This document shows positions 27,039 to 36,039 of a stretch of 64,000 bases of DNA, piece by piece. Below the pieces are notes generated by a model, which was not told the origin of the DNA, did no database searches, and saw nothing but the letters and a program-made list of their open reading frames with translations. Both the position numbers and the translations under genes were made by a program. Source of the stretch: an uncultured Lachnospiraceae bacterium (GTDB lineage: Bacteria > Bacillota > Clostridia > Lachnospirales > Lachnospiraceae); the NCBI GenBank assembly GCA_910587095.1, contig CAJUMJ010000041.1:40884-104883 (forward strand). The letters run 5' to 3'. Position 1 is the stretch's first letter. Each line of letters begins with the position of its first letter.

Positions 27039-27940
27039 AAAAGCCCTCCGTCGCCACGCCCGGCTAAAAGCTCTGGCCGCCCTTGCCTTTTGGAAGCGCC
27101 TTCCTCATGCTCCTTCAGCAAGTTAAGCCGTTTTCCGTCGCTCTCAAACACCACATCTCCCTCACAGGAAAAAAGAAGTCTGCTCCCGCACCTTGCGCTG
27201 CTCTCCACAATCTCCTCATCCGCCGAGTCGGATGTCACAACCGCATAGGCGGGGCGAAGCGTCTCAAACAGCTCCTCGGAGGCTTTGTTTGCCCTCCCGT
27301 GATGGGCGACCTTGTATAGTGCCACCTCCGGCAGGTTCATTGTCAAAAGCTCCTCGCTGCGTTTGCGCATCGCGTCCGCGCCAAAAAACATTTTCACTTT
27401 CCCATGCTCCGCCAGCACTGCCAGAGAATAGTTGTTCCCCTCTTTATAATGCTTTTCCTGCGGCGGATATACAAGCAGATTCACATATCCCGTATGGATT
27501 TTCCACACATGGTTCGGATAGTATATCTGGATTTTTTTGTCCCTGCAACAGGTTTCAACAGCCTTCCATTCTTCATTTTCCCCCGCATAACAGGAATAAA
27601 TCACTTTCTTTACCGGAAATTCCCTCAGAACAGGAAGCGCCCCTCCTATATGGTCTTTGTCAGGATGCGTCAGAATAAGCGCGTCCAGCTCCTCAATCCC
27701 GGCTTCATTGAGCTCCCGCATCACATGTTCGATGTCCTGCGCCTCTCCCGTATCAATCATCACCGCGTTTTTGTCCTGGCTTAAAATAATACAGTCCGCG
27801 TCTTCCTTTGTCTGCAAAATGCGGACTTGCAAATCCGCGCTGTCTCCCCCGGGATCAAATGTGCCGCCTGCTGCCAGATAAGCAAGCCCCAATATGCCAA
27901 TCAACGCGATCCACGCACAAACCACCGCTGCTTTTCTCAT
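27035..27940 (-). CDS. Exported ComEC-like metallo-beta-lactamase-fold protein
   Basis: 301 aa with an N-terminal hydrophobic anchor (about 5-25). The HxxxDH metal motif is seen as LTHPDKDHIGG near residue 98, followed by FFGADAM and KVAHHGR, the arrangement of the extracellular nuclease-like domain of ComEC/Rec2. No ComEC channel domain is present, so DNA uptake is unlikely; in this locus it may act on a phosphorylated or lipid-linked polymer intermediate. The substrate is unknown. Confidence 0.85.
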   Translation of the reverse strand: MRKAAVVCAWIALIGILGLAYLAAGGTFDPGGDSADLQVRILQTKEDADCIILSQDKNAVMIDTGEAQDIEHVMRELNEAGIEELDALILTHPDKDHIGGALPVLREFPVKKVIYSCYAGENEEWKAVETCCRDKKIQIYYPNHVWKIHTGYVNLLVYPPQEKHYKEGNNYSLAVLAEHGKVKMFFGADAMRKRSEELLTMNLPEVALYKVAHHGRANKASEELFETLRPAYAVVTSDSADEEIVESSARCGSRLLFSCEGDVVFESDGKRLNLLKEHEEGASKRQGRPELLAGRGDGGLL

Positions 27941-29167
27941 TCAATCCCCCTGATTTTCAAAATACGCAAACGCCCTGTCTGCGACATTATAAGGATACAC
28001 TTCTATAAAGAGATAATCATACTCCCCCTCCCTTATCATCTCCTCATAGTCAAGCCCGTTACGGTCGGACCTCGCCCACACCATATCAATCTGACTGCAC
28101 ATCGGCGCCAAAAAGCAGGCGACCGGAGACATATAGGAATCTCTCAGACACAGCACCCTTGGCCCCTCGGGATTGTCCTCGTTCACGATGCGATCCTGAT
28201 TCACGACGCCCTCCAGATAAATAGAACTTCCCGGATTCGAATACGCGTCCGCCCTGCTGCTCTCCAGATCGACAAAGACGTCATAAAAGCTGCCCGCTTT
28301 TCTCTCGCCGCTCTCCAGGTCATACCATTTCATGTGCGTCTCAAATTTGGGGTACAGCACCGTATAATCCTCTTTTCCGGCATACGCCAGCCCCGTCTCT
28401 CTGCCGATCGCCCCAATCGTCCCCTGCCTGTACGTATCCGCCGTATAATTTGCCCTGTCAAGGTAGTAGTCTTCCGGATCCCAGTCATCGCCGAAATCCT
28501 TCCGTATCTTATCCGCTAACGCCCCGGCGGCGATAAACGCAGCCTCGGACGTCCAGGAATGATCCGTGCGGTAAAACATCTCCTCATGCGTCATGCCGGA
28601 TTCCGTCAAGGCCGTCCGCAAGTCAAGCGTAGCGACCTGATTCTGCTGCATGTACAAAAGAAGTTCATCCTGCATGGCGTTTGGATCGTTCACGGGAAGT
28701 TCCCTGTCTTCTCCCATAACGCCGTACAGCACTTTGGAAGGCGGCATGATAAATATGGTTTTTGCCCCCTGCCTGCCGGCACACCGCGCCGCCCTGCCGG
28801 TCCTTACGGCGTATTCCATCAGACTGTCGTTTTCGTTCGCCATAACGGCGCCGTAATAGAGCATATCGTTTCCGCCTCTCACAAACGAAAAATTGCGATA
28901 TTCCCGCTTGTCCATAAGCCTCTGCGCTACGCCGTACACTTCCACGGACAAATCGCCCGCCGCACTCTCTTCCAGTTCCTCCAAAAGCTCCTTTCGCAAT
29001 TCGCCCCATAGCTCTTTTGCCTGTTCATAGCCGGAAGCCTCCGTAAGTCCCTTCCCGAAATCCGCAAAGGCTTTCTGTCCGTGATAAATGCCATATCCGA
29101 AAAAGGCAAAAAGCCCTGCCAGAAAACAGAACAGAAATACATATTTTTTCCCGAAAAACGCTTTCAT
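27941..29167 (-). CDS. DHHW/AlgJ-like SGNH acyltransferase-type protein
   Basis: 408 aa from the ATG at 29167 (RBS GGGAGG); a longer in-frame start at 29191 has no RBS. One N-terminal membrane segment and an extracellular SGNH/AlgX-like domain. Catalytic-type motifs: TDHSWT (Asp-His dyad, DHHW family) near residue 205 and LRDSYMSP (Ser nucleophile). AlgJ/AlgX-type proteins transfer acetyl groups to exopolysaccharides together with an MBOAT protein, whose gene lies directly upstream. It therefore likely decorates the polymer made by this locus. Confidence 0.82.
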   Translation of the reverse strand: MKAFFGKKYVFLFCFLAGLFAFFGYGIYHGQKAFADFGKGLTEASGYEQAKELWGELRKELLEELEESAAGDLSVEVYGVAQRLMDKREYRNFSFVRGGNDMLYYGAVMANENDSLMEYAVRTGRAARCAGRQGAKTIFIMPPSKVLYGVMGEDRELPVNDPNAMQDELLLYMQQNQVATLDLRTALTESGMTHEEMFYRTDHSWTSEAAFIAAGALADKIRKDFGDDWDPEDYYLDRANYTADTYRQGTIGAIGRETGLAYAGKEDYTVLYPKFETHMKWYDLESGERKAGSFYDVFVDLESSRADAYSNPGSSIYLEGVVNQDRIVNEDNPEGPRVLCLRDSYMSPVACFLAPMCSQIDMVWARSDRNGLDYEEMIREGEYDYLFIEVYPYNVADRAFAYFENQGD

Positions 29168-29195
29168 CGTATCCTCCCGGCCAAAGCTCACATCT

Positions 29196-30587
29196 TTAAT
29201 ACAGCGAATACAGGAACGGTTTCCCGACTCCCTGCATCAGATAGCCAAGCGACAACAGTAACACGGCCGCCATCACAACCGGATAGCAAAGTGTAACGGC
29301 CACCCTGCCCACACGCCCGTTTTTTCCGTTCACAAGCCAGTTGTTCGCTTTCTTCGCAACAGGCGTGCACAAAAGGCATCCTATAGCCAGGTACGGCCAA
29401 TATTCTAAAAGCAGTATTCCTGTCATGCCGTTCCAAATACTGTTATAGTTCGCGCCGAACATATTCATATAGAACTGGCCGGCCTGGTACAAATCCTGTG
29501 CCCTGAAAACAACCCACCCCACAACGACAACCGACAAAGTATATATTCTCATAAGCGCAGTGTGCGGATTATTCTCCCCGTATCCGAGAAAAAGCTCCGC
29601 AAGAATAAACAGAAACTGCCACAGACACCAGAGAAAAAACTTACCTCCCACACCGTACCACATGCCTATGACAAGCCACATCAAAAACAAGTTCCGCACG
29701 GTCTTGTCCATGTTGTCCTTCTTGCCGCCGAGCGGTTCAAACACGTACCGCTGAAACCAGTTCATCAGCGAGATATAAAACCTTTCCCAAAAATCGCTGA
29801 CCGAAACAGCCCTATAAGGATAGTTTACATTTTCCTCCATGATAATGCCGAACATAAGACTCAGCCCGATCGCCATATCCGCGTACCCCGAAATGTCAAA
29901 ATATATTTGCAGCGTAAACGCGAACAGGCCAAGCCACGCCATGACCACAGGGACCGTCACGTTCTCCCTCCCCATGGCGGAATAATTGAAAACGATGTCC
30001 GCAAGCTGCGCGAGCGTATCCGCCAGAATTACCTTCTTTGAAAGCCCCGTCACAAACCGGCAGCACCCGACCGCACTGCGGCGCAAAGTCAGCTTCTGTC
30101 CTCCCATCTGCGCCGTAAATTCCTCAAACCCCACCGCAGGGCCGGCAAGAAGCTTTGGAAAATAGAAGAGATACAAACCGAGCGTAAAAGGATTTTTCGC
30201 CGTCGTTGTCCGCCCGGCGTACACATCCGACAAGTAGGAAATACCCGAAAGCATCACAAAGGAAAGCCCCACGGGTAAAAATTCCCCCTGCTCATACATA
30301 TACTTAAAAAACAGCACGGGAAGCAGGTTACCGACGACTCCGATAATCAGAATAACATTTACCCTCCCCCCTGTTTTCCGGCTTTTAAACAACATTCCGA
30401 ATATCCAGTCCCATAGCAGCAACACCAAAACGACAACAAAACCTGTCGGCGCGCCAAGCGCGTAGAAAAAAAGGCTGGTCAGAAAAAGCCATATTCTCTG
30501 CATGGTTTTGCTGAAAAAGAACAGATAATATCCCAGAAGCGCAGCAGGGAAAAAGAATACCAAAAAGTCCATACTTATAAACGACAT
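29196..30587 (-). CDS. AlgI-like MBOAT protein lacking the usual histidines
   Basis: 463 aa from the ATG at 30587, 11 bp after the CotH stop and behind GGGGGGAAGG. Roughly ten membrane segments. The family core is plain: FDISGYADMAIGLSLMFGI, ENVNYPY, SDFWERF and FEPLGG. However the segment that reads RWHISL in AlgI reads RFYISL here, and the WHG containing the essential His reads GMWYGVGG. Both histidines are thus tyrosines. It may be inactive as an acyltransferase, or use another mechanism; pairing with the DHHW protein argues that it still takes part in polymer modification. Confidence 0.85.
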   Translation of the reverse strand: MSFISMDFLVFFFPAALLGYYLFFFSKTMQRIWLFLTSLFFYALGAPTGFVVVLVLLLWDWIFGMLFKSRKTGGRVNVILIIGVVGNLLPVLFFKYMYEQGEFLPVGLSFVMLSGISYLSDVYAGRTTTAKNPFTLGLYLFYFPKLLAGPAVGFEEFTAQMGGQKLTLRRSAVGCCRFVTGLSKKVILADTLAQLADIVFNYSAMGRENVTVPVVMAWLGLFAFTLQIYFDISGYADMAIGLSLMFGIIMEENVNYPYRAVSVSDFWERFYISLMNWFQRYVFEPLGGKKDNMDKTVRNLFLMWLVIGMWYGVGGKFFLWCLWQFLFILAELFLGYGENNPHTALMRIYTLSVVVVGWVVFRAQDLYQAGQFYMNMFGANYNSIWNGMTGILLLEYWPYLAIGCLLCTPVAKKANNWLVNGKNGRVGRVAVTLCYPVVMAAVLLLSLGYLMQGVGKPFLYSLY

Positions 30588-30597
30588 ACCTTCCCCC

Positions 30598-32190
30598 CTA
30601 CCTTCTGGCAATATAGTACAGCGGAATCAAAAACACACAGGCGACCAGAAACAGCCAAACCTCATGTCTGTTCATAATCCCGGTTGTAAATTCCGCGCTC
30701 TTGTGCAAAACGGAAAGCTGACCCGGAATTTCATCTCCATGCTTTCTGAGCGCCGTTTTCATGCGGTAAAGCTCGTCCTCGTAGGTTTTCGCCTCCCTCA
30801 CGAGCACCGTCCCGTCTTTGAGCTTATAGTTTTCCAGATTATATTCCGTATCCTGTGTATAAATATGTCCCCAGCGATACCATTCCCGCTCCCTTGCTCC
30901 TCCCAAATGCGCCGTGATTTCCTCGATCTTACCGATGATATGTTCCTCGGAAAAGGTACTTCTCCTCAGCTCGAAATAACGCTTTTCCAGCTTTGTGATA
31001 AACGTATTGTCTCTGCAAAGCTGCTCAAACCACGGCTTTGTCTGGAATCCCAGCGCATCCGTATCAAGCGGCTCATGCTTATAATTGTCAATCGTGCCGT
31101 CATAATCCCATGCCGGCCCCATGGTGAGCTTTCCGCCCCGCTCCTTAAAAAAATAAGTGGAAAAATTTCCGCTGTCATAGCTTCCGAAAAACTCGTTGAG
31201 CAGAAAATAATTTACGAAGGAATCCACATCTATGAGATTCTCATAAGTCGAAAATTCCAGCAGATCGTTCGAATACAGCACCTTCTCCAGCCGGCTTAAG
31301 TCATCCTCGACGTAGGCCACCGCATCCTCGCTCACTTCGTCGTCAGACGGATAAAGCAGACCAAACCACTCCGCCGCAAGCCCATGCTCCCGCGCGTAAG
31401 TGTTTAACATCAGCCCCTCCTCGTCGTATCTGTCGCGCCTTACGAGATAGCTGTTAAACACATCCCCCGTTTTGTACTTGCTGATATTAACCCGATCCTC
31501 CCCCTGCCTGATACTTTCCCCGAGCAGGAAAACGCCCTGGTAGGTGTATCGCCCGTCCACACCAAGAATCACCTCGCAGTACTTGTTGTCTGGTGTGTAA
31601 GGCATGATCTCGGACGCGATACTGTAGACAAGATAATTGCGCAGCATACTTTTATCCGCCATACTGCCGTTCAAAATCCACTCGTGCTCCTCCCCCATTC
31701 CAAGAATATCCAGATCCCTGTACTGTCCCGATTCGGATACGAGTTTCACCATATACTGCGCCTTTTCATAGAGCATCGAGGAGTTTCCTCTTCTCTTGAT
31801 CCGCATACGGCTCACCACGCAAGGATCGTCGCCCAAGCTGTTGTCCCCTTCCCCGGATGCATACAGATAGACGGTTCCGTCCACATAAGGTTCAACGCCC
31901 TCTATCGGAATAAACCTCCCGTCCTCCGGATTCTGACGGGTGGAAATGGGCGGCTCCTCCTCCATCTCAAGCACTACCACCGGCAGGTGCGACTTGAAAT
32001 TCTCATTCACCGTAAAATCCTCATTAATGCCCGCAAGCGGATCCTTCTCCCGGATGGCGGCCTCAAGCTTTGTGGCGTAGCTGTCTCTTACGGTGTTCTT
32101 ATGCAGTTCACGATAGCCTGCCGCAGCCGCCAGGCAAAATGCCAGGCCGAGCAGACAGGCCAGCAGTCCCTTCCATCGGTATCCCATCAC
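30598..32190 (-). CDS. CotH-family protein kinase, cassette A
   Basis: 530 aa, with a signal anchor (about 8-25) and a second hydrophobic segment at the C-terminus (EVWLFLVACVFLIPLYYIAR), so the kinase domain faces outside, tethered at both ends. CotH motifs: RIKRRGNSS, the EWILNGSMADKSMLRNYL region, YQGVFLLGESIR and the metal-binding MGPAWDYDGTIDNY. It lacks the chitobiase-like and C-terminal repeat domains of its paralogue at 22413-24308. It is followed at 11 bp by the MBOAT gene. Confidence 0.88.
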   Translation of the reverse strand: MMGYRWKGLLACLLGLAFCLAAAAGYRELHKNTVRDSYATKLEAAIREKDPLAGINEDFTVNENFKSHLPVVVLEMEEEPPISTRQNPEDGRFIPIEGVEPYVDGTVYLYASGEGDNSLGDDPCVVSRMRIKRRGNSSMLYEKAQYMVKLVSESGQYRDLDILGMGEEHEWILNGSMADKSMLRNYLVYSIASEIMPYTPDNKYCEVILGVDGRYTYQGVFLLGESIRQGEDRVNISKYKTGDVFNSYLVRRDRYDEEGLMLNTYAREHGLAAEWFGLLYPSDDEVSEDAVAYVEDDLSRLEKVLYSNDLLEFSTYENLIDVDSFVNYFLLNEFFGSYDSGNFSTYFFKERGGKLTMGPAWDYDGTIDNYKHEPLDTDALGFQTKPWFEQLCRDNTFITKLEKRYFELRRSTFSEEHIIGKIEEITAHLGGAREREWYRWGHIYTQDTEYNLENYKLKDGTVLVREAKTYEDELYRMKTALRKHGDEIPGQLSVLHKSAEFTTGIMNRHEVWLFLVACVFLIPLYYIARR

Positions 32191-32202
32191 AGCCGCCCCT
32201 TT

Positions 32203-32880
32203 TTATCTGTTAATCTCATCGTTTTGACACACCAGATTGACCGCGGTTACCAGCTTGGATTTATAGAAGTAATCGGGAATATTCCCCTGCTTTTTTGCCT
32301 TGGTTATCATTTTTTCGGAAAGTTCATAAATATACTCCGCGTTTTCCTGCGTGGAATTGTCTACACGCAGTCTCGCCTTACCGGCAAACTTGCTCTCCAC
32401 AAGCCTTTCCACCTCCGCGGCATTTTCCTGGCCGCATCGGATAATCAGCAAATACCTCTCGTTACTCTTCACAGCGCCGAACAGCACGAGCACAAGAAAT
32501 ATGACAGCCGTCCCGACGCCCGCCATCACATACTCCGTGACGCCGCAGCAGATTCCAACCGCGATTCCCCAAAAAATATAAGCCGTGTCCCTCGGATCCT
32601 TGATCGCGGTTCTGAAACGCACAATGGAAAGCGCCCCGACCATACCAAGAGAGAGCGCGATATTATTTCCGATCACATTCATAACAAGAGTAGTCACAAG
32701 CGTGAGCATTAATAGCGAAACATTGAAGCGCGCGCTGTAAGCGGCCCCCGAATGTGAAATCCGGTACGACAGATAGATCACTGCCCCCAGCACCACCGCC
32801 ACCAGGAAATTCAGTACCATATCCTCCAGTGTGAGCGCCCCTGTATTTGCCGCAAAGTAATTCATCAACTGTTCTTTCAT
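32203..32880 (-). CDS. DUF4956 membrane protein, cassette A
   Basis: 225 aa, same build as 24305-24979: several membrane helices and a cytoplasmic C-terminal domain, with the signature MVGALSIVRFRTAIKDPRD nearly identical to the paralogue. Twelve bases separate it from the CotH gene and 42 from the VTC gene, so the order VTC, DUF4956, CotH is the same in both cassettes. Confidence 0.9.
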   Translation of the reverse strand: MKEQLMNYFAANTGALTLEDMVLNFLVAVVLGAVIYLSYRISHSGAAYSARFNVSLLMLTLVTTLVMNVIGNNIALSLGMVGALSIVRFRTAIKDPRDTAYIFWGIAVGICCGVTEYVMAGVGTAVIFLVLVLFGAVKSNERYLLIIRCGQENAAEVERLVESKFAGKARLRVDNSTQENAEYIYELSEKMITKAKKQGNIPDYFYKSKLVTAVNLVCQNDEINR

Positions 32881-32922
32881 GATCTTATCCCCTCTCTTCT
32901 CCGAGCCGTTATCTGCCGTCCT

Positions 32923-33627
32923 TTATTCGTTTCCTCTCATGCCGACGCCCCGCGCCATACAGTATTTGCTCGCCGAAACCTGCGGCTGTCCGTGAAGCGA
33001 CAGGAGGTCACGCACGTAGCTCAACAAAAAATGATTGAATTTCACTTCCAGCGTAGTGACGCCACGTTGCGCAACCGGATATGTCATAAGCTTTTCCGAA
33101 AACAGATCCATATTGCTCTCCGTGGCCCTGATGTCCGCGTCAAGCGTAATGCGGATATCGTTTTCAGGCACAACCCACGCCGCCCTGTCGTACTCCACGA
33201 TACAGCGGGGACGGTAGGCGTTCTCCTGCATCCTGATATACATTTCCAGGGCAAACTCCTCCTCCCGCTGCAAGAGGCACATGTAATCCCCTTCCATCAG
33301 TTTCCTGGCCTCGTCCCTCGACACGGACAGCGACCGCTTTCTCTGGAAATCACCCGTCTTTTCTTTCAACTCAAGCTTAGCGCTCTCCGCCTTTGGATCA
33401 TATACCCTGAGCCGGATTTTTCTTCTTTCCCCGATTCCGTCCGACTTTTCACGAAAGTCAGCGTCGTCCGGCGTGTCGTAATACAGCGAGCGCACCAGAT
33501 ACCCTCCGCCGTCCCTGCCATGTATATCCTCACGCAAAGCCATCCCCAGTCTGCCTCGCATCCTTTCCGTCTGTTCCGTATACAGCAAATATTTCTTTTC
33601 CTGTCTGAGTACGTCTAAAATTTCCAA
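32923..33627 (-). CDS. VTC-domain (polyphosphate polymerase-like) protein, cassette A
   Basis: 234 aa, single VTC domain. Tunnel motifs are kept: RQEKKYLLY at the N-terminus, RRKIRLRVYD, AKLELKEK and TTLEVKF. Only moderately similar to 25135-25842, so the cassette duplication is old or the two were acquired separately. It follows the synthase gene by 31 bp. Confidence 0.88.
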   Translation of the reverse strand: MEILDVLRQEKKYLLYTEQTERMRGRLGMALREDIHGRDGGGYLVRSLYYDTPDDADFREKSDGIGERRKIRLRVYDPKAESAKLELKEKTGDFQRKRSLSVSRDEARKLMEGDYMCLLQREEEFALEMYIRMQENAYRPRCIVEYDRAAWVVPENDIRITLDADIRATESNMDLFSEKLMTYPVAQRGVTTLEVKFNHFLLSYVRDLLSLHGQPQVSASKYCMARGVGMRGNE

Positions 33628-33658
33628 TTCCGCCTCCCTGCCCGGGCAAGCCGCTTCG

Positions 33659-36016
33659 CTAAGTCAGCCATTCCATCTCGTTAAACTCGCCCTTTACCTG
33701 CCTTGCCGGCGCGCTCTTCCGCGGCCGCGCCAACCGCTCACGCTCCTCAAATCCGGCCGACATGTAAACAAGCCATGCAAGCAGTTCTTCTCTCTTTTGG
33801 CGGTCGCTCAATATTTCTTTATAGTTCGCCACGTTATACAAACGCATTCCCTTCCTGACCTCAGTCTCATATTCGCATTGTAAGACAATGTCGTCGCTGA
33901 TATTTACCTGCAACTGCTCCGGGACATCCTCATCCAGCAATGTGATGCAGACATAATTGAAATCAAACACCTTTACCTTTTCTTCCTGACAGCCCGTACA
34001 TGGCACCTCCGCGTCGATCATCACACGAGGATAGTTCCTTTTCTGGTAAAAAGGCGGCGTCACTCTCTTTTTCAAATTCAGCTTTAAGTCCTCAAAACTT
34101 CCGCTGTCACGCTTGATTTCCATGGGAAGCGTAGGGATCCTGTCATACAAAATCCCGAGAAGGTCATCATAGCTGCCGTTCAAATCCAGAATTTTAAGGG
34201 AGTAATTCCACTGATCACCCCTCTGGCTCACATGGACAACCGTCCCGAACATATCCACATGATAGTCTTCGTTTTCCAGAATTACTTCCACTTCGGTATC
34301 CTTATCAAAGAAATAAGGTTTGGGAAGAACGAGTGCAATTCCCTCCTCGGAGGCGTCCTTTGTATAGCCCTCATACTCCTCCCCCATATATCTGACCTTG
34401 CAGGGCATCTGCACCATAATTCGTTCAGACTTGCGGTAAGGCACCCGCCCGTCCACAAAAAATAAGGACATCACCAGAAGGAACAGATTATAAACCAGCC
34501 AGAACAGCACCACAACCGGGCCGAAGGATCCGCTGCGCAGCATGATCATAACACAGCGCGCAATGCCGATCACGGACAGGACAATCAAAAGCAGAAACGG
34601 AATCGTATAGATAAAGTTCCTCCCCTTCTCGTTTTTCTGCTCACCCTTGCTGGTCACCTTGAATTTCTTCATGGTAATTCCCACCGTCTCAAGCATCACC
34701 GGAATAAGCATATACGGGAAGATCACCGTCTCATAGATGCTGGTCCATTTCGTGGACCTTATATTTTTACTCAGCATCCGCAAGCTGATATCGCTGCTCA
34801 CATACATCGGCAGCCAGAATACAAGCACCTGCAATAGCGTACATTTAAACACCATAAAGTCAAAGGTCGCGTACAAAATAGGAGACATGATATAAATCAG
34901 ACGCTTAAGCGGCGCGTACCAGTACCAGACAGACGCCCAATAGTTCATTTTCTGGGCAAAGGTCAGCTTCGAGCCGAGAAGAATGTGCATTTTTCTTCCG
35001 GTCGCGATAACCCCTCTCGCCCATCTGACTCTCTGTTGTATCAAATCCTTCAAATCCTGCGGCGAAAGACCGGAGGCCAGCGGCTCCGCCGTTCCAAGGC
35101 TCACATACTGCTCCTTCTCAAGAAGAAGACCCGTCGCAAAATCCTCCGTGATCGCCTCGGTGTAAAATCCTCCGATACTCTCAAGCGCCTCTCTGCGCAG
35201 AACCGTATTTGATCCGCCGTAGATCACACTGTTGGTTTTGGTGCGCGCCACCTGAATATCCTTGTAAAAATAGTCCTGCTCGTTCGGTATCCTCTGTTCG
35301 GAATACAGATTAAACTGAAACAGGTCCAAATTGTAAAAGCTCTGCGGAGACTGTAAAAATCCCAGCTTAACCTTATCTTCCTCTTTCTTGCCGCGGTTCT
35401 TTAAGTCGCACTCAACAAAATAAGGTATCGTGCGCATCAGAAAATTACTTCTCGGTATCATATCCGCGTCAAATGTGACGACATAAGGCGAATCGGAATG
35501 CGCCAGCGCATTGTTCAGATTTCCCGCTTTCGCCCCCTTATGATCCTCGCGGTCAAGATAATTAACTCCCAGCCGGTGCGCCAGCTCCTTCATCTCGGCC
35601 CTGTGCCCGTCGTCGCAGAGATAGATATGCACCTTATTCTTGTCCGGGTACTTCATGCGCGTACAACCGTGAACCGTCTTGTAAAGCAAGTCCACCGGTT
35701 CACTGTAAGTCGCGATAAAAATATCCACATCCGGGAATTGATCCGGCGGTAAATTTTTTGGAAAAGGATAGTTTTCCACCGAATACATATTGACAAAATG
35801 AATAAACGCCTCCACCATACCAAGGATCTCCACCACAAGCAGAGAGACGCCCGCCACAACAGACACGGTTCCGTACTCAAAAGGAATCGTAAAGAAAATT
35901 CTCCACACCAAATACAAAATGGTAAAATACATGTTTAAGGCAAACCATATTTTACCCTTCCAGTCACGAAAGAAAGCTTTGACGAGTCCGCCTAATGTTT
36001 CCCCCTCACTCTCCAT
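33659..36016 (-). CDS. BcsA-type cellulose synthase catalytic subunit with PilZ domain
   Basis: 785 aa. Two N-terminal membrane helices, a processive GT2 domain (CDDG about 134-137, FDADM about 182-186, TED at 290-292, QQRVRW at 327-332), five or more further membrane helices, then a PilZ domain with both c-di-GMP motifs, RKSER (528-532) and DASEEG (554-559), and a C-terminal extension of about 150 residues. All catalytic motifs are intact. A beta-1,4-glucan product activated by c-di-GMP is the simplest reading. No BcsB-like gene is recognised in the locus, so the export partner may be another protein. Confidence 0.93.
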   Translation of the reverse strand: MESEGETLGGLVKAFFRDWKGKIWFALNMYFTILYLVWRIFFTIPFEYGTVSVVAGVSLLVVEILGMVEAFIHFVNMYSVENYPFPKNLPPDQFPDVDIFIATYSEPVDLLYKTVHGCTRMKYPDKNKVHIYLCDDGHRAEMKELAHRLGVNYLDREDHKGAKAGNLNNALAHSDSPYVVTFDADMIPRSNFLMRTIPYFVECDLKNRGKKEEDKVKLGFLQSPQSFYNLDLFQFNLYSEQRIPNEQDYFYKDIQVARTKTNSVIYGGSNTVLRREALESIGGFYTEAITEDFATGLLLEKEQYVSLGTAEPLASGLSPQDLKDLIQQRVRWARGVIATGRKMHILLGSKLTFAQKMNYWASVWYWYAPLKRLIYIMSPILYATFDFMVFKCTLLQVLVFWLPMYVSSDISLRMLSKNIRSTKWTSIYETVIFPYMLIPVMLETVGITMKKFKVTSKGEQKNEKGRNFIYTIPFLLLIVLSVIGIARCVMIMLRSGSFGPVVVLFWLVYNLFLLVMSLFFVDGRVPYRKSERIMVQMPCKVRYMGEEYEGYTKDASEEGIALVLPKPYFFDKDTEVEVILENEDYHVDMFGTVVHVSQRGDQWNYSLKILDLNGSYDDLLGILYDRIPTLPMEIKRDSGSFEDLKLNLKKRVTPPFYQKRNYPRVMIDAEVPCTGCQEEKVKVFDFNYVCITLLDEDVPEQLQVNISDDIVLQCEYETEVRKGMRLYNVANYKEILSDRQKREELLAWLVYMSAGFEERERLARPRKSAPARQVKGEFNEMEWLT

Positions 36017-36039
36017 AACCGCTCCTCCTCCCGGCTTTC

